From NCBI RefSeq assembly GCF_003243465.1, contig NZ_QFQZ01000001.1, positions 62,001 through 126,000 on the forward strand: a stretch of DNA of 64,000 nucleotides, read 5' to 3'. The notes beneath the pieces were generated by a model. That model was not told where the DNA came from. It ran no database searches and worked only from the letters and a program-made list of their open reading frames with translations. Both the position numbers and the translations under genes were made by a program. Source of the DNA: Caulobacter segnis. Its GTDB lineage: Bacteria; Pseudomonadota; Alphaproteobacteria; Caulobacterales; Caulobacteraceae. This document shows, piece after piece, positions 1 through 7,402 of the stretch (positions are counted from its first letter, which is position 1; every line of letters starts with the position of its first letter).

Positions 1-1
1 G

Positions 2-400
2 CTCCTCTTCATCTGCGCCAATCCCGACCGCGTCGTGCAGCGCGGCGACCGGCTGATCTTCTGCGCCGGCGCCCTGGCCGACCTGTATGAAAGCCTGGGC
101 GGCCAGGTGGTGATGGCCGGCAAGCCCTATGGCGCGATCTACGACCTGGCCCTGGCCGAGGCCGAGCGCCTGCTCGGCCGCCCCGTCGATCGCGACCGCG
201 TCCTGTGCGTCGGCGACGGCGTGATCACCGACGTCAAGGGCGCCCACGACCAGAAGCTGGCCTGCCTGTTCATCGCCAAGGGCATTCACGGCGAGAAGGC
301 GATCGGTCCCGACGGCCTGCTGGACGAGGACGCGGTCCACGCCCTGCTGCGCGCCGAGCAGGTCGGCGCCACCCACGCGATCGGCGATCTGGTCTGGTGA
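2..400 (+). CDS. HAD-superfamily class IIA hydrolase (3' part)
   Basis: The reading frame is open from the first bases of the window, so the start lies upstream; about 132 C-terminal residues are visible. The segment has the substrate-proximal GKP tripeptide (in VMAGKPYGAIYDLA) and the acidic motif VGDGVITDVKGA of the HAD fold, as in class IIA phosphatases of the TIGR01459 type common in alphaproteobacteria. These are cytosolic phosphatases; the substrate is not known. The stop is followed 60 bases later by the MaoC gene on the same strand, and this HAD-MaoC-ribF order suggests one transcription unit. Family assignment is good; substrate is open. Confidence 0.8.
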   Translation, partial: LLFICANPDRVVQRGDRLIFCAGALADLYESLGGQVVMAGKPYGAIYDLALAEAERLLGRPVDRDRVLCVGDGVITDVKGAHDQKLACLFIAKGIHGEKAIGPDGLLDEDAVHALLRAEQVGATHAIGDLVW

Positions 401-460
401 TCGGGTTTCGAGACGCTATGCTGTGTGCAACGCACAATAAGAACCCGAGGGGAAAGCGTC

Positions 461-883
461 GTGCAGGGTAAGTTTCTGGAAGAGCTGAGCGTCGGCCAGT
501 CGGCCGAGCTGGTCCGCACCGTGGGCGCGGCCGACATCGAAGCCTTCGCCGAGGTCACCGGCGACAACAATCCCGTCCACCTGGACGCCGACTACGCGGC
601 CAAGACCAGCTTCGGCGAGCGCATCGCCCACGGCATGCTGTCGGCCGGCTATATCTCGGCGGTGCTGGGCACGACCCTGCCCGGCCCCGGCGCGATCTAC
701 TTGTCCCAGGCGCTGCGCTTCAAGCGGCCGGTCAAGATCGGCGACGAGGTCACCGCCCGCGCCACCATCACCGAGATCGACGAGGCCAAGGCCCGCGTCA
801 CCTTCGCCACCGTCTGCCTGGTGAACGGCAAGCCGGTGGTCGACGGCGAGGCCGTGGTCATGGTCCCCCGCAAGGTCGCCTGA
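461..883 (+). CDS. MaoC-like (R)-specific enoyl-CoA hydratase
   Basis: A single hot-dog domain of 140 residues that should hydrate trans-2-enoyl-CoA to (R)-3-hydroxyacyl-CoA, as PhaJ-type hydratases do. The hydratase signature is clear: a TGDNNPVHLDADYA segment with the catalytic Asp and His, followed by FGERIAHGML. The GTG at 461 is chosen because GAGGGGAA lies about 7 bases before it; an in-frame GTG at 425 would add 12 residues without a ribosome site. The stop overlaps the ribF start in TGATG, so the two are probably translationally coupled. It may feed polyhydroxybutyrate or the acyl-CoA routes encoded elsewhere in the window (inference). Confidence 0.85.
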   Translation: MQGKFLEELSVGQSAELVRTVGAADIEAFAEVTGDNNPVHLDADYAAKTSFGERIAHGMLSAGYISAVLGTTLPGPGAIYLSQALRFKRPVKIGDEVTARATITEIDEAKARVTFATVCLVNGKPVVDGEAVVMVPRKVA

Positions 884-1839
884 TGCCCCTGAAGACGATC
901 CAAGCCTGGAAGAACCTGCCGCCGGAGGCGCGCGGCGCGTCGGTGGCTCTGGGCAATTTCGACGGCGTCCATCGGGGCCACCAGCAGGTGATCGCCCAGG
1001 CCGCGAAAGCCGCCCTGGCCGACAAGGCCCCGCTCGGCGTGGTCAGCTTCGACCCGCATCCGCGCCGGCTATTCCGCCCGACCGAGCCGGCCTTCAAGCT
1101 GATGACCCACGGCCAGCAGGCCCGCGCCCTGGCCGGCCTGGGCGTCGACGTCTTCTACCTGCTGCCGTTCGACTTCGAGATGGCCAGCTACGGAGACCGC
1201 GAGTTCGTCGAGAAGGTGCTGGTCGAGGGCCTGGGCGTGAAACACGTGGCCGTCGGCTTCGACATCTCGTTCGGCCGCGGCCGTTCGGGCAGCGCCGCGC
1301 TGATGAAGGCCTATGGCGAGGAATACGGGTTTACGGTCTCGGTGGCCGAGCCGGTGGGCGATGCGTCCAAGGCGGGCGACGGCGACGAAAAGTTCTCCTC
1401 GACCGCCGTCCGCGAAGCCCTGCGCGCCGGGCGCCCGGAGCAGGCGGCCGCCATCCTGGGCCGGCCGTTCGCGATCGAGGGCGTTGTCCGGCGCGGCCAG
1501 CAGCTGGGCCGCCAGCTGGGCTTCCCCACCGCCAATGTCGAGGTCGAGGACTATGTGGTCCCCAAGCTCGGCGTCTACGCCACTCGCACCCGCCTGCCGG
1601 ACGGCCGCGAGGTGCCGGGCGTCGCCAACCTCGGCAACAATCCGACCACCGGCGTGGTCGAGACGCGGCTGGAGACCTGGCTGTTCGACTTCGACGAGGA
1701 CCTTTACGGCCAGATCATCGAGACTGACCTCGTGGCCTTCCTGCGCCCGGAGCTGAAGTTCGACAGTCTCGAGCTGATGATCGAACAGATCCACCGCGAC
1801 GAGCAGGACGCGCGGGCGATCGTCGCCCCGGCGTTCTAG
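883..1839 (+). CDS. ribF: Bifunctional riboflavin kinase / FAD synthetase
   Basis: Makes FMN from riboflavin and ATP, then FAD from FMN. The 318 residues match the usual length of bacterial RibF. The N-terminal nucleotidyltransferase half has LGNFDGVHRGHQ and, later, FSSTAVREALRAG; the C-terminal flavokinase half has RRGQQLGRQLGFPTANVE, the PTAN motif that binds riboflavin and ATP. It overlaps the preceding MaoC gene by one base. No FMN riboswitch is expected or seen, because the gene sits inside a transcription unit. A non-coding gap follows. Confidence 0.95.
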   Translation: MPLKTIQAWKNLPPEARGASVALGNFDGVHRGHQQVIAQAAKAALADKAPLGVVSFDPHPRRLFRPTEPAFKLMTHGQQARALAGLGVDVFYLLPFDFEMASYGDREFVEKVLVEGLGVKHVAVGFDISFGRGRSGSAALMKAYGEEYGFTVSVAEPVGDASKAGDGDEKFSSTAVREALRAGRPEQAAAILGRPFAIEGVVRRGQQLGRQLGFPTANVEVEDYVVPKLGVYATRTRLPDGREVPGVANLGNNPTTGVVETRLETWLFDFDEDLYGQIIETDLVAFLRPELKFDSLELMIEQIHRDEQDARAIVAPAF

Positions 1840-2060
1840 GGCCTTTAGACCTTCCTGAGAGAACGACTGCTAAGCCGCGCGTGACGGCGGCGGCGGGCCC
1901 CTGAGCGCTCTGGCGATGGAGGCCACAGGGCGGCCGCCGGTCGCCTGGCGGCTTCTAGCCGTCAGGCCGCGGGCCGCGATCCAGGCTTTCCACCTTCCCC
2001 CGAACCCCTCCGCCCCCGGTGCGTTGCCCTGGATCAAGGACGACCGCGGCCGCGCGGGCC

Positions 2061-2089
2061 AAAAAAAAGCCCGGCGAAACCGCCGGGCT
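2061..2089 (-). terminator. Intrinsic terminator of the sRNA
   Basis: A perfect 9-bp stem (2068-2076 with 2081-2089) and a 4-nt loop, followed on the minus strand only by a run of eight T. The plus-strand side has no T-run, so it works leftward, although no protein gene is encoded leftward here. Confidence 0.9.
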
Positions 2090-2144
2090 AGTTCATTAGG
2101 GAGGAAACGCCCAGGAAGGGCAGAAGCGGCAGCGCCGCCTCACG
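2061..2144 (-). ncRNA. Small RNA, MmgR/ar8-like (anti-Shine-Dalgarno type)
   Basis: A leftward RNA of about 84 nt. Its 5' end is predicted near 2144 from the promoter at 2151-2179. Read on the minus strand it forms an 8-bp hairpin with a 3-nt loop (2123-2141) and a 4-bp hairpin (2109-2121). A single-stranded stretch containing TTTCCTCCCT (complement of 2098-2107) follows, then a 9-bp GC-rich terminator hairpin (2068-2089) and a U-run (2061-2068). From memory, that exact 10-mer, unpaired just before the terminator, is the signature of the alphaproteobacterial ar8 family (MmgR of Sinorhizobium, a regulator of polyhydroxybutyrate; Rfam suhB). The C-rich motif could pair with Shine-Dalgarno sequences. 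Structure and motif are seen; family membership and function are inferred. Confidence 0.75.
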
Positions 2145-2150
2145 GGATTG

Positions 2151-2179
2151 TTTATAGGGTGCGGCGCAAAATTAGGCAA
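2151..2179 (-). promoter_or_regulatory. Housekeeping-type promoter of the sRNA
   Basis: On the minus strand TTGCCT (2174-2179) is followed after exactly 17 bases by TATAAA (2151-2156), matching the -35/-10 consensus at 4 and 5 of 6 positions. It lies 6-7 bases before the predicted 5' end of the sRNA, giving a complete promoter-structure-terminator unit. Confidence 0.6.
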
Positions 2180-2226
2180 GCAGAAAAATGAACCGCAATG
2201 TCGATTTTCCAGCAGGGAATTGACGC

Positions 2227-2248
2227 AACCCTTTAGATAACAAGGGTT
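2227..2248. promoter_or_regulatory. Inverted repeat AACCCTT-N8-AAGGGTT
   Basis: A perfect 7-bp inverted repeat with an 8-base AT-rich spacer, about 48 bases upstream of the sRNA -35 element and 265 bases upstream of typA. It could be an operator for the sRNA. Its regulator is unknown, and it may also be chance structure in AT-rich DNA. Confidence 0.3.
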
Positions 2249-2512
2249 CCCTTAGGTCGCGCAAAATTCCCGCCTCATTTTTAGGCATGTTGCGCTGCAC
2301 AATTTGTTGCGTCTGAAACCGTCTCTGTCGAGAACATCACGCAAAGCCAAGCGGGGTAAGGGTTTGGCGATGACACCGGTTACCCGCGACAATGCTTCCC
2401 GAAGGGTGGGGGTGGATAAATCGAGCGCAGTCGCGTAAAAGCCGCGCGCCTGACGCCTGACTCGTCATCACTATTCTTCCCGCCCCGATCTCCCGAAAGT
2501 CCGTCCGTTCCC

Positions 2513-4348
2513 ATGAACATGCGAAATATCGCCATCATCGCGCACGTCGATCATGGCAAGACCACCCTCGTCGACCAGCTGCTGGCCCAGTCCGGCGTGT
2601 TCCGCGCCAATGAAGCCACGACCGAACGGGCGATGGACTCCAACGACCAGGAACGTGAGCGCGGCATCACCATCCTGGCCAAGTGCACCAGCGTTCTGTG
2701 GAACGGCGAGGCGGGCGAAACCCGCATCAACATCATCGACACCCCCGGCCACGCCGACTTCGGCGGCGAGGTGGAGCGGATCCTGGGCATGGTGGACGGC
2801 TGCGTCCTGCTGGTCGACGCCGAGGAAGGCGTCATGCCGCAGACCAAGTTCGTGCTGACCAAGGCGCTGAAGATGGGCCTGCGCCCGATCCTCTGCATCA
2901 ACAAGGTCGACCGCGCCCACGCCGATCCGGACCGCGTCCACAACGAAGCCTTCGACCTGTTCGCCGCGATCGGCGCCACGGACGAGCAGCTGGACTTCCC
3001 GCACATCTACGCCTCGGGCCGCGCCGGCTGGGCCACGCTGGACCTGAACCAGCCCAGCGACACGCTGGCCCCGCTGTTCGACCTGATCGTCCGCCACGTT
3101 CCGCCGCCCAAGGTCGCCGAGAACAAGGACAAGCCGTTCCAGATGCTGAACGTGCTGATCGAAAGCGACCCGTTCCTGGGCCGCCTGCTGACCGGCCGCA
3201 TCGCCAGCGGCAAGGCCGTCCCCGGCATGGCCATCCACGCCCTGGACCGTAACGGAAACGAGATCGAGCGCGGCCGCATCACCAAGGTGCTGGCCTTCCG
3301 CGGCCTCAAGCGCCAGCCCGTCGACGAAGGCGCCGAGGCCGGCGACATCGTCGCCATCGCCGGCATGAGCAAGGCCACCGTGGCCGACACGCTCTGCGCC
3401 ATGGAAGTGACCGAGGCCCTGCCCGCCCAGCCGATCGACCCGCCGACCATCTCGATGACCGTCTCGGTCAACGACAGCCCGCTGGCCGGCCGCGAAGGCG
3501 ACAAGGTCCAGTCGCGCGTCATCCGCGACCGCCTGCTGAAGGAAGCCGAGAGCAACGTGGCCATCCGCGTCACCGAGACCTCGGAAAAGGACGCCTACGA
3601 AGTCGCCGGCCGCGGCGAACTGCAGCTGGGCGTGCTGATCGAGAACATGCGCCGCGAAGGCTTCGAGGTCTCGATCTCGCGTCCGCGCGTGGTGTTCCAG
3701 CAGGATCCGGAAACTGGACAGCGCCTGGAGCCGATGGAAGACGTGATGATCGACGTGGACGACGAGTTCACCGGCATCGTCATCGAAAAGCTGTCGGCCC
3801 GTAAGGCCGAACTGAAGGACATGGGTCCGTCGGGCGCGGGCAAGACCCGCATCACCCTGCTGTCGCCGTCGCGCTCGCTGATCGGCTACCAGGGCGAGTT
3901 CCTGACCGACACCCGTGGCTCGGGCGTGCTGAACCGCGTGTTCAGCCACTACGAGCCGCACAAGGGCCCGATCGACCAGCAGCGCAAGGGCGTGCTCGTC
4001 AGCAACTCGGACGGTGAAACGGCGGCCTACGCCCTGTGGAACCTGGAAGAGCGCGGCGTGATGTTCGTCGGCGCCGGCGAAAAGACCTACCAGGGCATGA
4101 TCATCGGCGAGAACAGCCGCTCGGACGACCTGGACGTCAACCCGATGAAGGCCAAGCAGCTGACCAACGTCCGCGCCTCGGGCAAGGACGAGTCGATCCG
4201 CCTGACCCCGCCGCGCCGCATGACCCTCGAGCAGGCGATCGCCTACATCGAGGACGACGAGCTGGTCGAGGTGACCCCGAAGAACATCCGCCTGCGCAAG
4301 CAGCAGCTGAACCCCTCGTTCCGCAAGAAGCGCACGAAGGAAGACTAG
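2513..4348 (+). CDS. typA: Ribosome-associated GTPase TypA/BipA
   Basis: A 611-residue translational GTPase of the EF-G class that binds the 70S ribosome and supports ribosome assembly and stress adaptation. G1 is AHVDHGKTT near residues 10-18, switch I contains ERERGITI, G3 is DTPGHADFGGE and G4 is NKVDR. EF-G-like domains III and V and the BipA-specific C-terminal domain (ENSRSDDLDVN onward) follow. The start at MNMRNIAIIAH agrees with the family. The upstream ribosome site is weak. A strong terminator follows the stop, so the gene is probably monocistronic. Confidence 0.97.
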   Translation: MNMRNIAIIAHVDHGKTTLVDQLLAQSGVFRANEATTERAMDSNDQERERGITILAKCTSVLWNGEAGETRINIIDTPGHADFGGEVERILGMVDGCVLLVDAEEGVMPQTKFVLTKALKMGLRPILCINKVDRAHADPDRVHNEAFDLFAAIGATDEQLDFPHIYASGRAGWATLDLNQPSDTLAPLFDLIVRHVPPPKVAENKDKPFQMLNVLIESDPFLGRLLTGRIASGKAVPGMAIHALDRNGNEIERGRITKVLAFRGLKRQPVDEGAEAGDIVAIAGMSKATVADTLCAMEVTEALPAQPIDPPTISMTVSVNDSPLAGREGDKVQSRVIRDRLLKEAESNVAIRVTETSEKDAYEVAGRGELQLGVLIENMRREGFEVSISRPRVVFQQDPETGQRLEPMEDVMIDVDDEFTGIVIEKLSARKAELKDMGPSGAGKTRITLLSPSRSLIGYQGEFLTDTRGSGVLNRVFSHYEPHKGPIDQQRKGVLVSNSDGETAAYALWNLEERGVMFVGAGEKTYQGMIIGENSRSDDLDVNPMKAKQLTNVRASGKDESIRLTPPRRMTLEQAIAYIEDDELVEVTPKNIRLRKQQLNPSFRKKRTKED

Positions 4349-4372
4349 TCGTCGGCCCTTTCCGACGCGAAG

Positions 4373-4407
4373 AAGCCGCCGCCCTTCGGGACGGCGGCTT
4401 TTTTTTT
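4373..4407 (+). terminator. Intrinsic terminator of typA
   Basis: A 9-bp perfect stem (4373-4381 with 4392-4400) capped by a CTTCGG-type loop and followed by nine T. It lies 25 bases after the typA stop. Confidence 0.93.
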
Positions 4408-4533
4408 GCGGCCAGGAGGGCGCAAGGACCAGCGCGTCTTCTGAGACTCCGTAGAAAACGCCCCGGATTCTGGACAGAAATCGACGCCGAATTACTCCGT
4501 CTTGCGGCGGATCAACGAAGCGCGCGATCACAC

Positions 4534-4555
4534 TTAACCGCTGGTTTACGTAAAC
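4534..4555 (+). promoter_or_regulatory. CtrA-like site overlapping a GTTTAC-GTAAAC palindrome
   Basis: TTAA (4534-4537), seven bases, then TTTAC (4545-4549) differ from the CtrA consensus TTAA-N7-TTAAC at one position. The second half overlaps the perfect palindrome GTTTACGTAAAC (4544-4555). It lies about 115 bases upstream of the chosen start of the GGDEF-EAL gene, a plausible place for cell-cycle control. Confidence 0.45.
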
Positions 4556-4661
4556 GACGGATATCTTGGGCTTGGGGAGCGGACTGCTCCCTGGGGGATC
4601 AGGGCACTTGCGTTCCACGATCAGCTTCGTCGGCCGAGAATCGGCCGCGCTTTTGTCACGA

Positions 4662-7034
4662 ATGTCGCTCGCCTTGCCCGAGGCGATGGCGGGGCGCGTT
4701 CGCATGGAGCAGGTGCAGAGCATCCTGCGCCTTACGCCCTTCATGATGGGCGCCAATATCCTGATCGCCATCCTGGTGGCCCTGGCCGGTCGCGCCAGCC
4801 CGCACGCCGTCGGCCTGGCGGTCTGGGCCTGCGCGGTGGTCGCCTACGCCCTTCTGGGCCTGCGCGGCTGGGTCGCCTCGCGGCGGCGGCGCAGCCCCAA
4901 CCAGATCGTCTCCGCGCGCGGGGTGCGCCGGATCATCTGGCAGGCCGGCCTGCTGGGAAGCCTGTGGGCGGTCCTGCCGATCCTGACCATGCCCGCCGAG
5001 GGCGACCTGCACGGCGCCATGCCGATGCTGGTGGCCTCGGTGATCGCCGGCATGATCGGCTGCGGCGGCTTCGCCCTGCTGACCCTGCCGGCCGCCGCCA
5101 TCGCCTATTCGACGCCGATGGCGCTGGGCGCGCTGTGGGCGCTGTCGACCAGCCACGAACCCGTGCTCTACGCCCTGGGCGGCCTGCTGATCTTCGCCCT
5201 GGCCGTGGTCGTGGCCTCGTGCCTGTCGCACGCCCGGATCTTCGTCGACCGCCTGGTCGCCGCGGCCGAGCTGGAGAGCCAGCGCCAGGTCGTGGGCCTG
5301 CTGCTCAGCGACTTCGAGGACGGCGCCAGCGACTGGCTGTGGGAAGTCGACGCCGCCGGGCGCCTGACCTATGTCTCCGACCGCATGGTCGCCGCCGCCG
5401 GGGCCGAGAAGGTCGACCTGCTGGGCCGGACCATGTCGGACCTGTGCGGCGCGGCCGAGGGTCCCGACGGCGCGGTCGCCGCCCTCTCGGCCCTGTTCGC
5501 CGAGCAGAGGACCTTCCGCGACGTCGTCGTCTCGATCGAGGCCGGCGAGGAGACCCGCTGGTGGTCGCTGTCGGCCAAGCCCGTCCACGACCTGGACGGC
5601 CGCTTCACCGGCTTCCGGGGCTTCGGCGCCGACATCACCCGGGCGCGCGAGGACCAGGCCCGCATCTCGCGCCTGGCCCATTACGACGTCCTGACCCAGC
5701 TGCCCAACCGCCTGACCTTCCTGCAGGCCCTGAGCCGCGCCTGGAGCGAGCACGGCCGCGCCGACCGCAAGCCGCGCGCCGCCGGCTGCGCCGTGCTGTG
5801 CCTGGACCTCGACCAGTTCAAGGGCGTCAATGACAGCCTGGGCCACGCGTTCGGCGACGACCTGCTGGTCCAGGCCGCCGCCCGCCTGCGCGACAGCGTC
5901 GCCAGGCAGGTCGGCGATCGCGGCCTGGTCGCCCGCCTGGGCGGCGACGAGTTCGCCGTACTGGTGGCCCCCTCGCCCGGCGCGGCGGGCCTGTCGCGCC
6001 TGGCCCGCGACATCGTCGACACCCTGTCGCGCCCGTACGAGGTGCGCGGCCACCACGCCCTGATCGGCGCCAGCATCGGCATCGCCGAGGCGCCGCTGCA
6101 CGCCGACGATCCCGACAACCTGCTGAAGAACGCCGACCTGGCCCTCTACCAGGCCAAGGGCGACGGCCGCGGCGCCTACCGCTTCTTCGAGACCGCCATG
6201 GACCTGTGGATCCAGCAGCGCCGCGAGCTGGAGATGGACCTGCGCCACGCCCTGGAGAAGGACGAGCTGAAGCTGTTCTTCCAGCCGCTGATCGGCCGCG
6301 ACGGCGACAGGATCATCGGCTTCGAGGCGCTGCTGCGCTGGCAGCACCCGCGCCGGGGCCTGGTGGCGCCCACCGAGTTCATCGAGTGCGCCGAGCAGTG
6401 GGGCCTGATTAACAAGATCGGCGAATGGGTGCTGAACGAGGCCTGCCGCACCGCCGTCGCCTGGCCCTCGCCGCTGACGGTCGCGGTGAACCTCTCGCCG
6501 CACCAGTTCGCGTCGGGCAACCTGGTCGCCCAGGTCCGCAAGGCGCTGAAGGCCTCGCGCCTGGCGCCCTCGCGCCTGGAGCTGGAGATCACCGAGGGCC
6601 TGCTGCTGCAGGACAGCGCCACCACCCTGGACCAGCTGGCGCAGCTGAAGAAGCTGGGCGTCAAGATCGCCATGGACGACTTCGGCACCGGCTATTCCAG
6701 CCTGTCGTACCTGTGGCGGTTCCCGTTCGACAAGATCAAGATCGACCGCTCGTTCGTCGCCGAGATGCAGGACAACGCCGCGATCGCCGACATCCTGCGC
6801 ACCATCGCCCTGCTGGGCCGCACCCTGAACCTGGAGGTCACCGCCGAGGGGGTCGAGACCGCGGACCAGGCCCGGCTGCTATCGGAGATGCGCTGCGACC
6901 AGTTCCAGGGCTTCCTGTACGGCCGCCCCATGCCGGTCGGCGACATCCCCAGCTTCCTGCTGGCCAACACCGCCCGCCGCCTGCGCGGCGAGGACCTGGA
7001 CGACGACTGGGACGACGAAGCGGCGGTGGGGTGA
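4662..7034 (+). CDS. Membrane PAS-GGDEF-EAL protein (cyclic-di-GMP turnover)
   Basis: About 790 residues. Hydrophobic segments in the first 200 residues predict a multi-span membrane sensor. A PAS-like domain (about 219-330) follows, then GGDEF (about 335-500) with an intact GGDEF motif near residue 426, then EAL with EALLRW near 553 and DDFGTGYSSLSYL. Both catalytic signatures look complete, so it may make and degrade c-di-GMP. The inhibitory RxxD site expected five residues before GGDEF is absent. The ATG at 4662 is preferred; an in-frame TTG at 4566 would add 32 residues overlapping the leader stem-loop. The CtrA-like site upstream suggests cell-cycle timing (inference). It could act on the bcs system in this window, but no link is shown. 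Confidence 0.9.
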   Translation: MSLALPEAMAGRVRMEQVQSILRLTPFMMGANILIAILVALAGRASPHAVGLAVWACAVVAYALLGLRGWVASRRRRSPNQIVSARGVRRIIWQAGLLGSLWAVLPILTMPAEGDLHGAMPMLVASVIAGMIGCGGFALLTLPAAAIAYSTPMALGALWALSTSHEPVLYALGGLLIFALAVVVASCLSHARIFVDRLVAAAELESQRQVVGLLLSDFEDGASDWLWEVDAAGRLTYVSDRMVAAAGAEKVDLLGRTMSDLCGAAEGPDGAVAALSALFAEQRTFRDVVVSIEAGEETRWWSLSAKPVHDLDGRFTGFRGFGADITRAREDQARISRLAHYDVLTQLPNRLTFLQALSRAWSEHGRADRKPRAAGCAVLCLDLDQFKGVNDSLGHAFGDDLLVQAAARLRDSVARQVGDRGLVARLGGDEFAVLVAPSPGAAGLSRLARDIVDTLSRPYEVRGHHALIGASIGIAEAPLHADDPDNLLKNADLALYQAKGDGRGAYRFFETAMDLWIQQRRELEMDLRHALEKDELKLFFQPLIGRDGDRIIGFEALLRWQHPRRGLVAPTEFIECAEQWGLINKIGEWVLNEACRTAVAWPSPLTVAVNLSPHQFASGNLVAQVRKALKASRLAPSRLELEITEGLLLQDSATTLDQLAQLKKLGVKIAMDDFGTGYSSLSYLWRFPFDKIKIDRSFVAEMQDNAAIADILRTIALLGRTLNLEVTAEGVETADQARLLSEMRCDQFQGFLYGRPMPVGDIPSFLLANTARRLRGEDLDDDWDDEAAVG

Positions 7035-7173
7035 GCGCCCCCCACAGCCGCGCGCGCCGAAGATCCCGCTTGGACAACATGTCCAAGACACGCCCGCGTC
7101 CGGACTTGCTAGAAGCCCCCGCGTTTCAAGAGCGATGAGCCTTGGTTTTCCAGGCCATCCCCGGAGTACCGCC

Positions 7174-7356
7174 GTGAGCTGGGCAGACTGGTTTCCCTTC
7201 ATCTTCTTCCCGTTCAAGATCATCGTCCTGGGCGTGGGCATGTTCTTCTCGATCAAGTGGCACCACGACCAGGCCAAGAAGGAGAAGGAAGAGAAGGAGC
7301 GTCTGGCGCGCGAGGCGGCGGACGAGGCTCAGGTCGCGATCAGCGGCGGGGCGTGA
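7174..7356 (+). CDS. Small single-span membrane protein
   Basis: A 60-residue protein: a hydrophobic N-terminal half (FPFIFFPFKIIVLGVGMFF) and a highly charged, probably helical tail rich in Lys and Glu. The GTG at 7174 is preferred because GGAG lies 7 bases before it; the ATG at 7135 would add 13 residues without a clear ribosome site. It sits between the GGDEF-EAL gene and an aminotransferase, same strand. Family and function are not recognised. Confidence 0.65.
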   Translation: MSWADWFPFIFFPFKIIVLGVGMFFSIKWHHDQAKKEKEEKERLAREAADEAQVAISGGA

Positions 7357-7402
7357 CGTTTGGACTTTGGGCGACGGATGATTTCGCTCCATAAGTCCGC
7401 CC

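Larger units (their letters stand above)
1840..2512. other. Intergenic region between ribF and typA
   Basis: This 673-base gap holds no convincing protein gene. Its left third is GC-rich and featureless. The middle contains the leftward sRNA gene with its own promoter and terminator (2061-2179). From about 2150 to 2350 the DNA is clearly more AT-rich than its surroundings and contains an inverted repeat at 2227-2248. The last 150 bases form the typA leader; no good ribosome-binding site precedes the typA ATG. Confidence 0.7.
4349..4661. other. Intergenic region between typA and the GGDEF-EAL gene
   Basis: Besides the typA terminator, this stretch holds a CtrA-like site overlapping a 12-bp palindrome (4534-4555) and, in the probable leader of the next gene, a 6-bp stem-loop at 4575-4591 (GGGAGC / GCTCCC, 5-nt loop). 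No small gene is evident. Confidence 0.6.

Noticed and set aside
1916..2191. A 91-codon plus-strand frame across the sRNA locus
   Set aside because: No ribosome site or recognisable protein features, and it runs through a terminator hairpin on the opposite strand.
2221..2250. Possible EcfG promoter before the sRNA (GGAAC with GGTT or CGTC)
   Set aside because: The spacer is 15 or 20 bases instead of 16-17, and a better-placed housekeeping promoter exists.
2471..4771. A 766-codon open frame antisense to typA
   Set aside because: It mirrors codon bias of a high-GC gene; composition is His/Gln/Arg/Gly-rich with no domain, while the plus strand encodes an intact TypA.
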